DNA from: Gemmatimonadota bacterium
GTDB lineage: Bacteria; JAAXHH01
NCBI GenBank assembly: GCA_009837395.1
Contig: VXTP01000043.1
Span: forward strand, 392,936-456,935
Length of the DNA: 64,000 nt
Reading direction: 5' to 3'
The position numbers and the translations under genes were made by a program. Below, in pieces: positions 45,620-53,904 of the stretch. How positions within the stretch are numbered: the stretch's first letter is position 1; every line of letters begins with the position of its first letter. Under the pieces are notes generated by a model. That model ran no database searches and had not been told where the DNA came from. It saw only the letters and a list, made by a program, of their open reading frames with translations.

Positions 45620-46367
45620 CCATACCTCCACGGCAAAGCAGACATTGATCGATGATAGCAGCCAACCTTCCGTAATTCTCACTTCGCGCGGGTATCGACG
45701 AACATAAGACTTTTCCGTCGACCGTCAATCTCTTTTCAACGACACCCACCGCGGCGACCGGCAGGCCACAGTGTACGGCCGCGATCACTTCATCCACCAG
45801 ACCTTCGCCGACCACGTCGATTCCCGCCTGGGCCCATGGTGCGAGTTCTTCACCGGCTCCGGACCGTGCGACCCGTCCATACACGACGCCGCGCAGTTCA
45901 AGTCCCAGGGAAGCCGCGCCCCTCTTGAGATCGTTCGACCATCGCGCGTCGTACGGTACGCTCATGTCGGGGTACCTCGGGCCGAGCCGTTCGTCGTTCG
46001 GCCCCCTAAGCGGGTTCTCGCCGGTACAGTTTACGTGATCGTCCACGATCACGTATGAACCTGCTTCGCATCCGCGATTCAGCGCGGAACAGCCGAATGC
46101 GCTCAATAGGCTCTCGGCCCGCAACAGCCGCAGGACCCGCACCGCATCGATGCGGCGTTCCGCGTCCATAGCACTTCCCAGGCAGGGGAGCAGTACCGGT
46201 CCCGCCTGGTACACGGCTTCAAAAGGCGCCCAGGATCCGGGTGCACTCACCGGGCTCCAGGGACAGGCCTCCGGAGATACATCCGGGAGCGACAGGCCGA
46301 CGATCCTGTTTCCCCGCAGGAAATCGCCCATCCTGCCGGCCAGCCGCGAGATTCGCTCGTACGTCAT
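45609..46367 (-). CDS. Divergent purine-nucleoside-phosphorylase family protein
   Basis: A 252-residue protein related to trimeric purine nucleoside phosphorylases. The family motif ENPLRGPNDERLGPRYPDMS is clearly kept, as are VDDHVNCTG and the later GIDVVGEGLVDEVIAAVHCG. The N-terminal phosphate-binding GSG loop and GRxHxYEG motif are not recognisable, and the catalytic Asn motif near ITN appears as VVEKRL. It is shorter than usual (270-290). It may be inactive, regulatory, or have changed substrate. It sits between divIVA and dksA/traR and overlaps the latter by 11 bp. Confidence 0.75.
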   Translation of the reverse strand: MTYERISRLAGRMGDFLRGNRIVGLSLPDVSPEACPWSPVSAPGSWAPFEAVYQAGPVLLPCLGSAMDAERRIDAVRVLRLLRAESLLSAFGCSALNRGCEAGSYVIVDDHVNCTGENPLRGPNDERLGPRYPDMSVPYDARWSNDLKRGAASLGLELRGVVYGRVARSGAGEELAPWAQAGIDVVGEGLVDEVIAAVHCGLPVAAVGVVEKRLTVDGKVLCSSIPARSENYGRLAAIIDQCLLCRGGMDDG

Positions 46368-46429
46368 TCGTTAGCGTGTATCTGCCTTTTGCGATCGGGC
46401 GATCCCCGGGAATCAGCCCTGATCGGGAT

Positions 46430-46939
46430 TCAGCCTGGCCGGGGCTGCCGTGCGGGGCCCGGCGCCGGATGCTCGCCGCTTTCCCGGTCCGTGCTCCGCA
46501 TGGCGTCCAGTTGCTCCTGGTGGGATTCGAGCAGAATCCTGAATTTGACCTCGTAATCCTTCCTCAGCGTAGTGAGCGCACCCAGTTCCCGCTTGATTTC
46601 GGCGACCTGGTTGTTCGCGTCGGAGATCCACCGGTCCGCCTTGTTTTCCGCATCTTTCAGTACGTTTTCCGCTTCTTTCATTGCATTGGCCTTCATGTCG
46701 TGAATGACCTTCTGCGCGGACACGAGCGCGTCCTCCAGCAGTTTCCGCCTCCGGCCCACATCGGACAACTCGCCGTCCATCTCCGCCATCCTGGTCCGCA
46801 GCGATTCGTTTTCCTTCGCGAGGTTTTCGAACGCGCCGGCGGTGCTGTTCAGAAACGCTTCCACTTCATCCATATCGTAACCGCTGACCCAGCGCGTCTT
46901 GAATTTCCTTTCCCGTATTTCCTCCGGGCTGACGTCCAT
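46430..46939 (-). CDS. divIVA: DivIVA domain protein
   Basis: A 169-residue coiled-coil protein that marks curved membrane and organises division or growth. The N-terminal membrane-binding motif is RKFKTRWVSGYDMDEVEAFL, followed by a long coiled coil (about 35-150) and a Pro/Arg-rich tail. AGAGG precedes the ATG. It stands between yggT and the nucleoside-phosphorylase-like gene. Confidence 0.9.
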   Translation of the reverse strand: MDVSPEEIRERKFKTRWVSGYDMDEVEAFLNSTAGAFENLAKENESLRTRMAEMDGELSDVGRRRKLLEDALVSAQKVIHDMKANAMKEAENVLKDAENKADRWISDANNQVAEIKRELGALTTLRKDYEVKFRILLESHQEQLDAMRSTDRESGEHPAPGPARQPRPG

Positions 46940-46979
46940 GCGTTCACCTCTGTTTCCTGGTCTCCTGGCCGCTCGCCTG

Positions 46980-47804
46980 TCAGATCCGCAGCAACAGGGG
47001 CAGGAGACTCACCTGGATAAACCTCAGTATCAAAATGGCGATCAGCGGCGAAAAATCGATGCCGTACGTCGACGGCATGATCCTGCGGATCGGCGCCAGA
47101 ATGGGATCGCTGAAGAGAATGAGTAACTGGAAGAGCGCGTTGCCCGTGTCCGGGTTGAAGAACGAAAGCACCGCGCGTACGAGTATCACGATGAAGAGCA
47201 CGTCGAAAATGAAGTCGATCACGTAGACGATGCTCCCGAGGATCATGTCCGCCGGAGCGCCTGCGGCCTGTGCCACCAAAGCGCCGGCCTGGTACAGTAC
47301 CAGACCGTGCAGAACACCGAGCAGCACGATGCCCATCAGTGCGGAAACGTCCGGCCGCCCGATCCGGTAGCCGGTGAAACGGCGGATCGGGGCCAGGAAG
47401 AAGTGGGCGATGTTGTGCATCAAGTGCCCGGACTGGCTGAAGGCGAACGGAGACTCGATAGATATGAAGAAAGCGCCGAGGAACAGTATGGCGAGCACCC
47501 GCACCACGAAATCGAAGACGTCCAGCATGCCATCGGCCAGGGAACTGGACAGGGGCACGCCCATGACGGTCGTCACCAGGAATCCCCGCACGATCACGAG
47601 GGCGATGATGGCAAAAACGGGCGACCAGTCGAAACGCGGTTCGCCGCGCATGATCACCTGGCGGATGGGCCGCAGCACCGGTTCGGTCGCCGTGTACAGA
47701 CCCCGCTGGATCGGGTTCTCGCTGAAAGGGCTCGCGGCGGGCATGAAAAGGCGGAGTCCGAAGGCCAGCATGTAGATGTTGATGATGAATTCGATCAGTC
47801 CCAT
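46980..47804 (-). CDS. YggT family integral membrane protein
   Basis: A 274-residue membrane protein with two YGGT repeats, each two hydrophobic segments ending in a proline-rich helix: TEPVLRPIRQVIMRGEPRFDW-like in the first and SDPILAPIRRIMPSTYGIDF in the second. Many YggT proteins have one repeat; two, with a central spacer HFFLAPIRRFTGYRIG, as in E. coli YggT, is the larger form. It lies in the yggS-divIVA cluster, suggesting a role in envelope or division. The function is not known. Confidence 0.9.
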   Translation of the reverse strand: MGLIEFIINIYMLAFGLRLFMPAASPFSENPIQRGLYTATEPVLRPIRQVIMRGEPRFDWSPVFAIIALVIVRGFLVTTVMGVPLSSSLADGMLDVFDFVVRVLAILFLGAFFISIESPFAFSQSGHLMHNIAHFFLAPIRRFTGYRIGRPDVSALMGIVLLGVLHGLVLYQAGALVAQAAGAPADMILGSIVYVIDFIFDVLFIVILVRAVLSFFNPDTGNALFQLLILFSDPILAPIRRIMPSTYGIDFSPLIAILILRFIQVSLLPLLLRI

Positions 47805-47838
47805 GAAAGGTCCCGTTCACTGCCGGATAAACGGCGTT

Positions 47839-48528
47839 TCAAGCCTGGCGTGCACCGAAAACGGCCGTGCCGATGCGGACCATGTCCGCGCCTTCCTCTA
47901 TGGCTACCTCGAAGTCATGGGACATGCCCATGGAGAGTACGTCCATACCCACGCCCTCGACCCCGGCGGAAGCGATGCGGTCTCGCGTTTCACGGAGCAG
48001 CCGGAAAGCGGGCCGGGCATCTTCGGGATCGGGTGTGAACGCCGGGATCGTCATCAATCCCCTGACGGCCAGTCCGGTCAGGACGGACAACTGCTCCGCG
48101 AGTTCCAGGGCGCGGTCCGGCTCCACGCCGGCCTTCGTCTCCTCCGACGACGTATTGACCTGGATCAATACAGGCATAGTCCTTCCAGTGGCCTGAAGCC
48201 GCCGGTCGAGTTCCTGTCCAAGTGAAAGGCGGTCGACGGAATGAATCATGTCGAAAATCCGCACGGCGAACCTGGCCTTGTTCCGCTGTAACGGACCGAT
48301 CAGGTGCCAGGTTGCACCGTCGTCCTGCCGGATCTTCTCGAGCGCTTCCTGGACCCTGTTTTCACCGAAATCCGTGACACCGGCCCGCCTGGCCTCTTCG
48401 ATCATCGACAGGGGCTTGGTCTTCGATACGGCGATGAGCTGAATGGACGAGGCCTCGCGGCCGGCTCGCTCGGCAGCCCTGGATATACGGTCGTACACCC
48501 GGACCAGATTGTCATTGATCGTGGGCAA
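47839..48528 (-). CDS. yggS: YggS/PROSC family PLP homeostasis protein
   Basis: Binds pyridoxal phosphate and helps control vitamin B6 and amino acid pools. About 229 residues. The PLP lysine is K37 in LIAVSKTKPLS; VTDFGENRVQEALEKI, HLIGPLQRNKAR and SMGMSHDFEVAIEEGAD are family motifs. I start at a TTG (48526-48528) with GGTGAGG eight bases upstream; a TTG at 48552 is possible but would lie almost at the predicted transcription start. It heads the operon yggS-yggT-divIVA-PNP-like-dksA/traR-lspA-rluD. Confidence 0.93.
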   Translation of the reverse strand: MPTINDNLVRVYDRISRAAERAGREASSIQLIAVSKTKPLSMIEEARRAGVTDFGENRVQEALEKIRQDDGATWHLIGPLQRNKARFAVRIFDMIHSVDRLSLGQELDRRLQATGRTMPVLIQVNTSSEETKAGVEPDRALELAEQLSVLTGLAVRGLMTIPAFTPDPEDARPAFRLLRETRDRIASAGVEGVGMDVLSMGMSHDFEVAIEEGADMVRIGTAVFGARQA

Positions 48529-48559
48529 AAGATCAACCTCACCGAAAATCAAGTCTGAT

Positions 48560-48588
48560 AATATATGCGAACAGGGGCTTCATCGCAA
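48560..48588 (-). promoter_or_regulatory. Putative promoter of the yggS-to-rluD operon
   Basis: On the minus strand TTGCGA (48583-48588), 17 bp spacer, TATATT (48560-48565). The start point would be near 48553, leaving a leader of about 25 bases before the TTG at 48528. Confidence 0.6.
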
Positions 48589-48737
48589 CAGAAATCAGTA
48601 AACTTCGAGGTAGCGAAAGGTAACGAGATTCCGCCCCGTCCCGCCGACAGATATGAATGTGCTGGCGCCGATTGAATCCATCCCGGATTGGTCGGCATGC
48701 GACCCGAGACGGTACCATTATTCGAAGGAGGGACAGC

Positions 48738-50279
48738 TTGCTATCACGTGTATCCAGCGGCGCCGTGCAGGGGATCGAAGCGATTCCCGTGGTGGTGGAA
48801 ACCCACATCACCAACGGCCTTCCTCATTTTTCGACCGTTGGACTGCCGGACAGTGCCGTGCGGGAGAGCAAGGACCGCGTCGTGGCCGCCATCAAGCAGT
48901 CCGGTTTTACCTATCCGTACCGGCGAATCACCGTCAACCTGGCCCCCGCGGACGTGCGCAAGGCGGGTACTTCCTTCGATCTGCCCATTGCCGTGGGCAT
49001 TCTCGCCGCGTCGGCACAGTTGCCGGTCCAGTCGCTCGAAGACACGATCCTGCTGGGCGAGCTGTCGCTGAACGGCGCGCTCAGGCCAATCCGTGGCGCG
49101 CTGCCCGTTGCGCTCGCCGCACACCGTCTCGGCGCGCGCAGGCTGATCGTTCCGAGCGAGAACGCGGAGGAAGCTGCCATGGGCGGCAGTATCGATGTTT
49201 ATGGCGTGCCGTCCCTGGAATCCGCGGTCCACTTGCTCCAGGGACGTAAGGGATTTGAACGGTCCCTTCACGATGCCGGCCCCATGCTTTCTTCCGGTGC
49301 GGATTATCCGTTCGATTTCTCCATCGTCAAGGGTCAGGATCACGCCAAACGCGCCATCGAAGTGGCCGTCGCCGGATCACACAATCTGCTGCTCATCGGT
49401 CCACCGGGTTCCGGCAAGACGCTGCTCGCCCGCTGCGTGCCGTCCGTACTGCCCGATTTCACGCTGGAGGAAGCACTGGAAACGACCCAGATTCACAGTG
49501 TAGCGGGGAAGATCCCGCCCTTTACCCCATTGGTCACCACCCGGCCCTTCCGGGCGCCTCACCACACCATCACGGAAGCGGGCCTGATCGGCGGCGGGAG
49601 CATGCCGAGACCCGGAGAGGTGTCGCTCGCCCACAACGGCGTGCTCTTTCTGGACGAGCTGCCCGAATTCCGAAAGCATGTGCTCGAACTGCTCCGGCAG
49701 CCCCTGGAAGACGGCAAGGTCAACCTGTCCCGCGTTTCCAGGTCCCTGTCCTATCCCGCGCGGTTCACCCTGGTAGCGGCCATGAATCCGTGTCCATGCG
49801 GATACCTCGGCGACCCGGGCCGCGAGTGCACCTGTCCGCCTGCCCGGATACACCAGTACATGTCCCGGATCTCGGGTCCGCTGCTCGATCGGATCGATTT
49901 GCACGTCGAAGTGCCGCCGGTACCGTATGGGGACCTTGGCGGCCGTTCCGGCGGTGAGCCTTCCCGCTGCATCAGAGACCGGATCAATCGGACCAGGGAA
50001 CGACAGTTGCCGCGGTTTGCCAACCATCCAGGCGCTTTTGGAAACGCGCACATGACACCCCGCGAATTGCGTCAATACTGTGGATTGGACGACAGGGCCC
50101 ACGACCTGTTGCGAAACGCCATTGCCCGTCTGGGTCTTTCCGCCAGGGCCTACGATCGCGTCCTGAAAGTCGCCCGGACCATCTGCGACCTGGCCGGCGG
50201 GGAAACGATAGGTGCCGAACATGTGGCCGAAGCCATACAGTACCGGTCCCTGGACCGCGGCAAATGGCTGGATCACTGA
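48738..50279 (+). CDS. comM: ComM/YifB family Mg-chelatase-like AAA+ ATPase
   Basis: AAA+ helicase-like protein that promotes branch migration during natural transformation in other bacteria. About 513 residues. The start is a TTG at 48738 with AAGGAGGG just upstream and LSRVSSGAVQGIEAIPVVVE as the normal N-terminus; the frame before it is not coding-like. An N-terminal ChlI-like domain (GLPDSAVRESKDRV) precedes the Walker A GPPGSGKT (near 220) and Walker B VLFLDELPEF. Zinc-like cysteines occur in NPCPCGYLGDPGRECTCPP. Its presence hints at DNA uptake. Confidence 0.93.
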   Translation: MLSRVSSGAVQGIEAIPVVVETHITNGLPHFSTVGLPDSAVRESKDRVVAAIKQSGFTYPYRRITVNLAPADVRKAGTSFDLPIAVGILAASAQLPVQSLEDTILLGELSLNGALRPIRGALPVALAAHRLGARRLIVPSENAEEAAMGGSIDVYGVPSLESAVHLLQGRKGFERSLHDAGPMLSSGADYPFDFSIVKGQDHAKRAIEVAVAGSHNLLLIGPPGSGKTLLARCVPSVLPDFTLEEALETTQIHSVAGKIPPFTPLVTTRPFRAPHHTITEAGLIGGGSMPRPGEVSLAHNGVLFLDELPEFRKHVLELLRQPLEDGKVNLSRVSRSLSYPARFTLVAAMNPCPCGYLGDPGRECTCPPARIHQYMSRISGPLLDRIDLHVEVPPVPYGDLGGRSGGEPSRCIRDRINRTRERQLPRFANHPGAFGNAHMTPRELRQYCGLDDRAHDLLRNAIARLGLSARAYDRVLKVARTICDLAGGETIGAEHVAEAIQYRSLDRGKWLDH

Positions 50280-50305
50280 GCGGGTTTCTTCGTCCATAAA
50301 CAACT

Positions 50306-50333
50306 TTGAATCCACTGTCACCTGTGCTATAGT
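50306..50333 (+). promoter_or_regulatory. Putative promoter of the lipoprotein gene
   Basis: TTGAAT (50306-50311), 16 bp spacer, TATAGT (50328-50333) with an extended TGC before the -10. The leader is about 60 bases. Confidence 0.55.
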
Positions 50334-50398
50334 AGATAAGATTTTTGAGACCTGAACGACGAACCGGCAGTCCACCTAAATACCCAGGGCAGTAATCC

Positions 50399-51529
50399 AT
50401 GCTCAGAACCGGAACAGGTTTGGCCGGCCTTACCGTCATGCTCCTTTTGATGACAGGATGCAGCGGTACCGGGCAGGCGGACTCCGCCGTGTCCTTTTCT
50501 CCGGAACGCTATGCGGCCCTTGTGGATACCCTCTCGGAGCCCGGCGGGTTTTTCGACAGCGACAACCTCGTCTCCAACGAAGCCGGCTATCTCCATGTAA
50601 AGCATGCGCTAAAGCGGCTCGGTGTCGAAGGCGGTGTCTACATCGGCGTGGGGCCGGACCAGAATTTCACCTACATCGCGCAGGTGCGCCCGCGGTACGC
50701 CTTCATTCTCGATATCCGCCGGGACAACCTCATCGAGCACCTGCTCTACAAGGCCGTTTTCGCCCTATCGGAATCACGGGCGGAGTTTCTGTCCATGCTC
50801 TTCAGCAAACCCCTATCGCAGGCCGGATTCAGTGACGGCCAGCCCTCGATCGAAGCGTTGGTGACGTATTTCGATCGAACGGACGGAGACGAGGATCTGT
50901 TCCGCCGCAACCTTGAGCGCATCCGGGTCCAGATAAGCACTTTCGAGGTCCTGTCGGGAGACCGTGATACCCGGCGCGTGTCCGAACTGTACCGTTCCTT
51001 CTTCGAGCGGCATCTGGACCTGAGGTGGGAGTACCGGTCGGACGGGGACCGGGGCATTTCTTTCATTACCTACAGGACGTTCCTGCTGGGACGGGACCTC
51101 GAGGGTGCTTACGGCAATTTCCTAGCTTCGGACGAAGACTACCGGTACATCCGCGATATGCAGGCCCGCAACGCCATCATTCCCGTCACGGGAGACTTCG
51201 CGGGCGGCCATGCCCTCAGGGCCATTGGAGATTTCGTTCGGGGAAGGGGGGACCGCATCTCCGTGTTCTATCTATCGAACGTAGAGTACTACCTCCAGCC
51301 CGAGGGCCGCCTCGACGAGTTCGCGGCAAACGTCCGGTATCTGCCGACTGACGGACGGAGCGTCTTGATTCGCGCCTTCGTCAACCTGAGGCAGCGCGCT
51401 CATCCGTTGCGGGTGGAACGGGACTTGATGACCACGGTACTCCAGTACACGCGCTCGTTCAGCCAGCTTTTCGCCGACGGGGCCTACGGGTCTTACCTGG
51501 ACCTTGGCGTGAAGAACTACATGCAGTAG
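50399..51529 (+). CDS. Predicted lipoprotein resembling the LIC_10091 family
   Basis: A 376-residue exported protein. A signal peptide ends in the lipobox LLLMTGC (C21). The body resembles lipoproteins first noted in Leptospira (LIC_10091 type) and reported to have a fold like SAM methyltransferases. Supporting stretches are LVSNEAGYLHVKHALKRLG, GVYIGVGPDQNFTYIAQ and AFILDIRRDNLIEHLLYKAV. Its ligand or activity is unknown. It is convergent with the aminotransferase gene and separate from comM. Confidence 0.75.
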   Translation: MLRTGTGLAGLTVMLLLMTGCSGTGQADSAVSFSPERYAALVDTLSEPGGFFDSDNLVSNEAGYLHVKHALKRLGVEGGVYIGVGPDQNFTYIAQVRPRYAFILDIRRDNLIEHLLYKAVFALSESRAEFLSMLFSKPLSQAGFSDGQPSIEALVTYFDRTDGDEDLFRRNLERIRVQISTFEVLSGDRDTRRVSELYRSFFERHLDLRWEYRSDGDRGISFITYRTFLLGRDLEGAYGNFLASDEDYRYIRDMQARNAIIPVTGDFAGGHALRAIGDFVRGRGDRISVFYLSNVEYYLQPEGRLDEFAANVRYLPTDGRSVLIRAFVNLRQRAHPLRVERDLMTTVLQYTRSFSQLFADGAYGSYLDLGVKNYMQ

Positions 51530-51542
51530 GGTCGGGGCGGGG

Positions 51543-52835
51543 TCAGAGCGTCCGCTCGACCGCTTCCACTGCTTCACCTAGCACCGTGGCGATCCGGGCT
51601 ACCTCGTTTTCATTGACGGTGTAGGGTGGACTGATCGCGACGTGATCGCCGTAGACGCCGTCCACGGGTCCCGGCGCACCCGGCATGATCAGTACGCCGC
51701 GGTTGTAGGCTTCCCGGACAATCCAGCCCGTCACACCCAGCGACGGTTCAAAAGGTGCGTCCTGCGTCTTGTCCGCCGTAAACTCGACGCCGCAGAGCAG
51801 ACCCTTCCCGCGCACCGTGCGCACCATGGGCAGTTCGGTCAACGGCTTCAGGTGTTCCAGCATCACTTCGCCCATTTCGGCGCAACGCGCGACGAGATCA
51901 TTGCGTTCGACATATTCCTGCACAGCCAGCGCGGTGGCGCAGGACAGGGGATTGCCACCGTAGGTATGGCCATGTACGAAGGTTGGCGCGGTTTCATAGA
52001 TGGTCTCGTAAATCTCGTCCCTCGCTATCGTCGCGGCGATGGGCGTGTATCCGCTGCTCAGGCCCTTCCCGGTAGCCATCAGGTCCGGCACAACGCCCCA
52101 GTGGTCGATCCCGAAGTCGACCCCGGTCCTTCCGTACCCGGTGACGACTTCATCGATGATCAGGAGAATCCGGTAGTGATCGCAGAGGTCCCTGACCGTG
52201 CTGAAGTAATCGTCCGGCGGCGCCATCCCGGCGGCGGAGGTTCCCAGGACAGGTTCTACGATAAAGGCGGAAATGTATTCCGCGCCGACCTGGCGGACCA
52301 CGCGTTCCAGTTCGTCGGCGCTGTGTTGGGAAATGTGAGGGAAATCCAGCAGGTACGGCGTGTAGTCTTTCCGCCAGGCCGACCGGCCCGACATGGACAG
52401 GGCGCCGATCGTATTGCCGTGCCAGCTCTGCCAGCATGAAATGACCTGGTACTTGGACGGGTTGCCGGATTCCAGGTGGTATTTCCGCGCGATCTTCAGC
52501 GCCGCTTCCGTGGCCTCCGACCCGCCGGACACGAAAAACACCCGGTCCATTCCCTCCGGGGCCATATCGGTGATCTTCCGGGCAAGGTCGATTTGCGGCT
52601 GACTGGTGAACTGGCCGTAGGCGAAGGCGACCTTCCGGGCCTGATCGGCCATGGCCTCCGCGATTTCCTCCACACCGTGGCCTATGCTGACCACGTGCAC
52701 GCCGGCACAGGCGTCCAGGTAGGCCCTGCCGTCGGTATCATACAGGTAGCATCCGCGGCCGTGTGAAATCCGCGGCCAGTGGTCCTTCCGCGCTCGGTGG
52801 AAGATACGCTCTGTCGGTTCGCTCCGACCGTCCAT
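51543..52835 (-). CDS. Class III PLP-dependent aminotransferase
   Basis: A 430-residue omega-type aminotransferase. Motifs include FFVSGGSEATEAALKIARKY, SWHGNTIGALSMSG, and LLIIDEVVTGYGRTGVDFG with the metal-like aspartate; the PLP lysine is in MATGKGLSSGYTP. The ATG at 52833-52835 has GGAG five bases upstream. The acceptor substrate cannot be read, though beta-alanine, 4-aminobutyrate and related amines are usual. It lies 56 bp downstream of an acetoacetate-decarboxylase-like gene. Confidence 0.93.
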   Translation of the reverse strand: MDGRSEPTERIFHRARKDHWPRISHGRGCYLYDTDGRAYLDACAGVHVVSIGHGVEEIAEAMADQARKVAFAYGQFTSQPQIDLARKITDMAPEGMDRVFFVSGGSEATEAALKIARKYHLESGNPSKYQVISCWQSWHGNTIGALSMSGRSAWRKDYTPYLLDFPHISQHSADELERVVRQVGAEYISAFIVEPVLGTSAAGMAPPDDYFSTVRDLCDHYRILLIIDEVVTGYGRTGVDFGIDHWGVVPDLMATGKGLSSGYTPIAATIARDEIYETIYETAPTFVHGHTYGGNPLSCATALAVQEYVERNDLVARCAEMGEVMLEHLKPLTELPMVRTVRGKGLLCGVEFTADKTQDAPFEPSLGVTGWIVREAYNRGVLIMPGAPGPVDGVYGDHVAISPPYTVNENEVARIATVLGEAVEAVERTL

Positions 52836-52891
52836 GTACTCTCCAGAAATCGCGCGTGCTGCCCGCAAATGGTGTGGTCGATCCGGCCCGC

Positions 52892-53737
52892 CTACCTCAG
52901 GATGCGCTGGTCGCTCAGGTCCTTGCCCCCGATGGACTCCACGATACTCGCGCCCACGAAGTCGATCTGCTCCAGGCCTGCAAAGGCGTTCACGATATGG
53001 TACTGCGTGGGCAGGTCCCGCCATTCCGCCCGGTGGAACCGCACACTTCCCCGGCCTGAGCGCTGCGCCGTCACCCTGCGGTTCGGGGTGGCGGACGGGG
53101 TCAGTACGGCGTATTCCGCGTCTGCCCGGTCCCATTCCCCGGTCCGTGGTATGTATTTGTAGTGCAGGGTTCCGGTTAGTTCGGTTTCATTGACCTCTGC
53201 CGCGGGGGCTTCAGCGTCCCCCTCGGGCGGCATTTCCATTTCCGACAGATACATTTCCATAAAGCGGTATCCGAGCCAGTCCGCCGTGCACCGCGTCTCG
53301 CCGTTCAACACGGACGGCGGCGGGATCGCGCAGAATATCTTAGAGAAACCGAGTTGTTCCCTCCCGGTGAGAATCGGATCGGCCAGGTTCTCCCACAACA
53401 CCGCGAGGAAGGGGCCGCGGGCCCGGTCCCGTTTCCCCCTGTACTCGGCCGGGAAACTCACACCGAGGGTATTGTAACCCCTTCCGGCCAGCCACTCGAT
53501 CTCGGTCATATAGGAAACCGTGACGGTCACCACGGGATCTCCGGCCAGCCGGAATCCTGCTGGCAGCAGCACTTCGAGCTGTTCAGGCCGGGTCAGAAAA
53601 CTCACGGAATACGAGGTGGTCCGCGGCGAGTCCACACCGTCGAACCGCCGTCCATCGGGGCCCTGACGGGGACCCGCGGCAGGGCCGAAATGGGTCGGCA
53701 TCGTGTGCATCCGGCCGGGCTGAATCTTGTAGGGCAT
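52892..53737 (-). CDS. Acetoacetate decarboxylase-like superfamily protein
   Basis: A 281-residue protein of the ADC superfamily. The match covers PEQLEVLLPAGFRLAGDPVV, FPAEYRGKRDRARGPFLAVL and LTGREQLGFSKIFCAI. The last includes a lysine (in GFSK) that could be the Schiff-base lysine of ADC. Members can be decarboxylases, aldolase-dehydratases or related enzymes. I start at the ATG at 53735-53737. It is the first gene of a two-gene unit with the aminotransferase and has a strong promoter. Confidence 0.82.
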   Translation of the reverse strand: MPYKIQPGRMHTMPTHFGPAAGPRQGPDGRRFDGVDSPRTTSYSVSFLTRPEQLEVLLPAGFRLAGDPVVTVTVSYMTEIEWLAGRGYNTLGVSFPAEYRGKRDRARGPFLAVLWENLADPILTGREQLGFSKIFCAIPPPSVLNGETRCTADWLGYRFMEMYLSEMEMPPEGDAEAPAAEVNETELTGTLHYKYIPRTGEWDRADAEYAVLTPSATPNRRVTAQRSGRGSVRFHRAEWRDLPTQYHIVNAFAGLEQIDFVGASIVESIGGKDLSDQRILR

Positions 53738-53845
53738 GGACGTTATCTCACTGAAACCGTCGGGGCGTCGTCCGGTCGAGGTACGTACCGGGACGCGGGA
53801 ACACACGCCGTTCTATCCAATATGTACTGGCGCTGCGATGGTCGG

Positions 53846-53875
53846 ACTATATACAATCCATTCCAGGCCTGTCAA
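53846..53875 (-). promoter_or_regulatory. Putative promoter of the decarboxylase-like and aminotransferase genes
   Basis: On the minus strand a perfect TTGACA (53870-53875) and TATAGT (53846-53851) are 18 bp apart; TATATA at 53848-53853 gives a 16 bp spacer. It lies in the 168 bp divergent gap with the aldo/keto reductase gene. Confidence 0.65.
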
Positions 53876-53904
53876 GTAGAGGGAGTCGGCACACGGAGGC
53901 AGTC

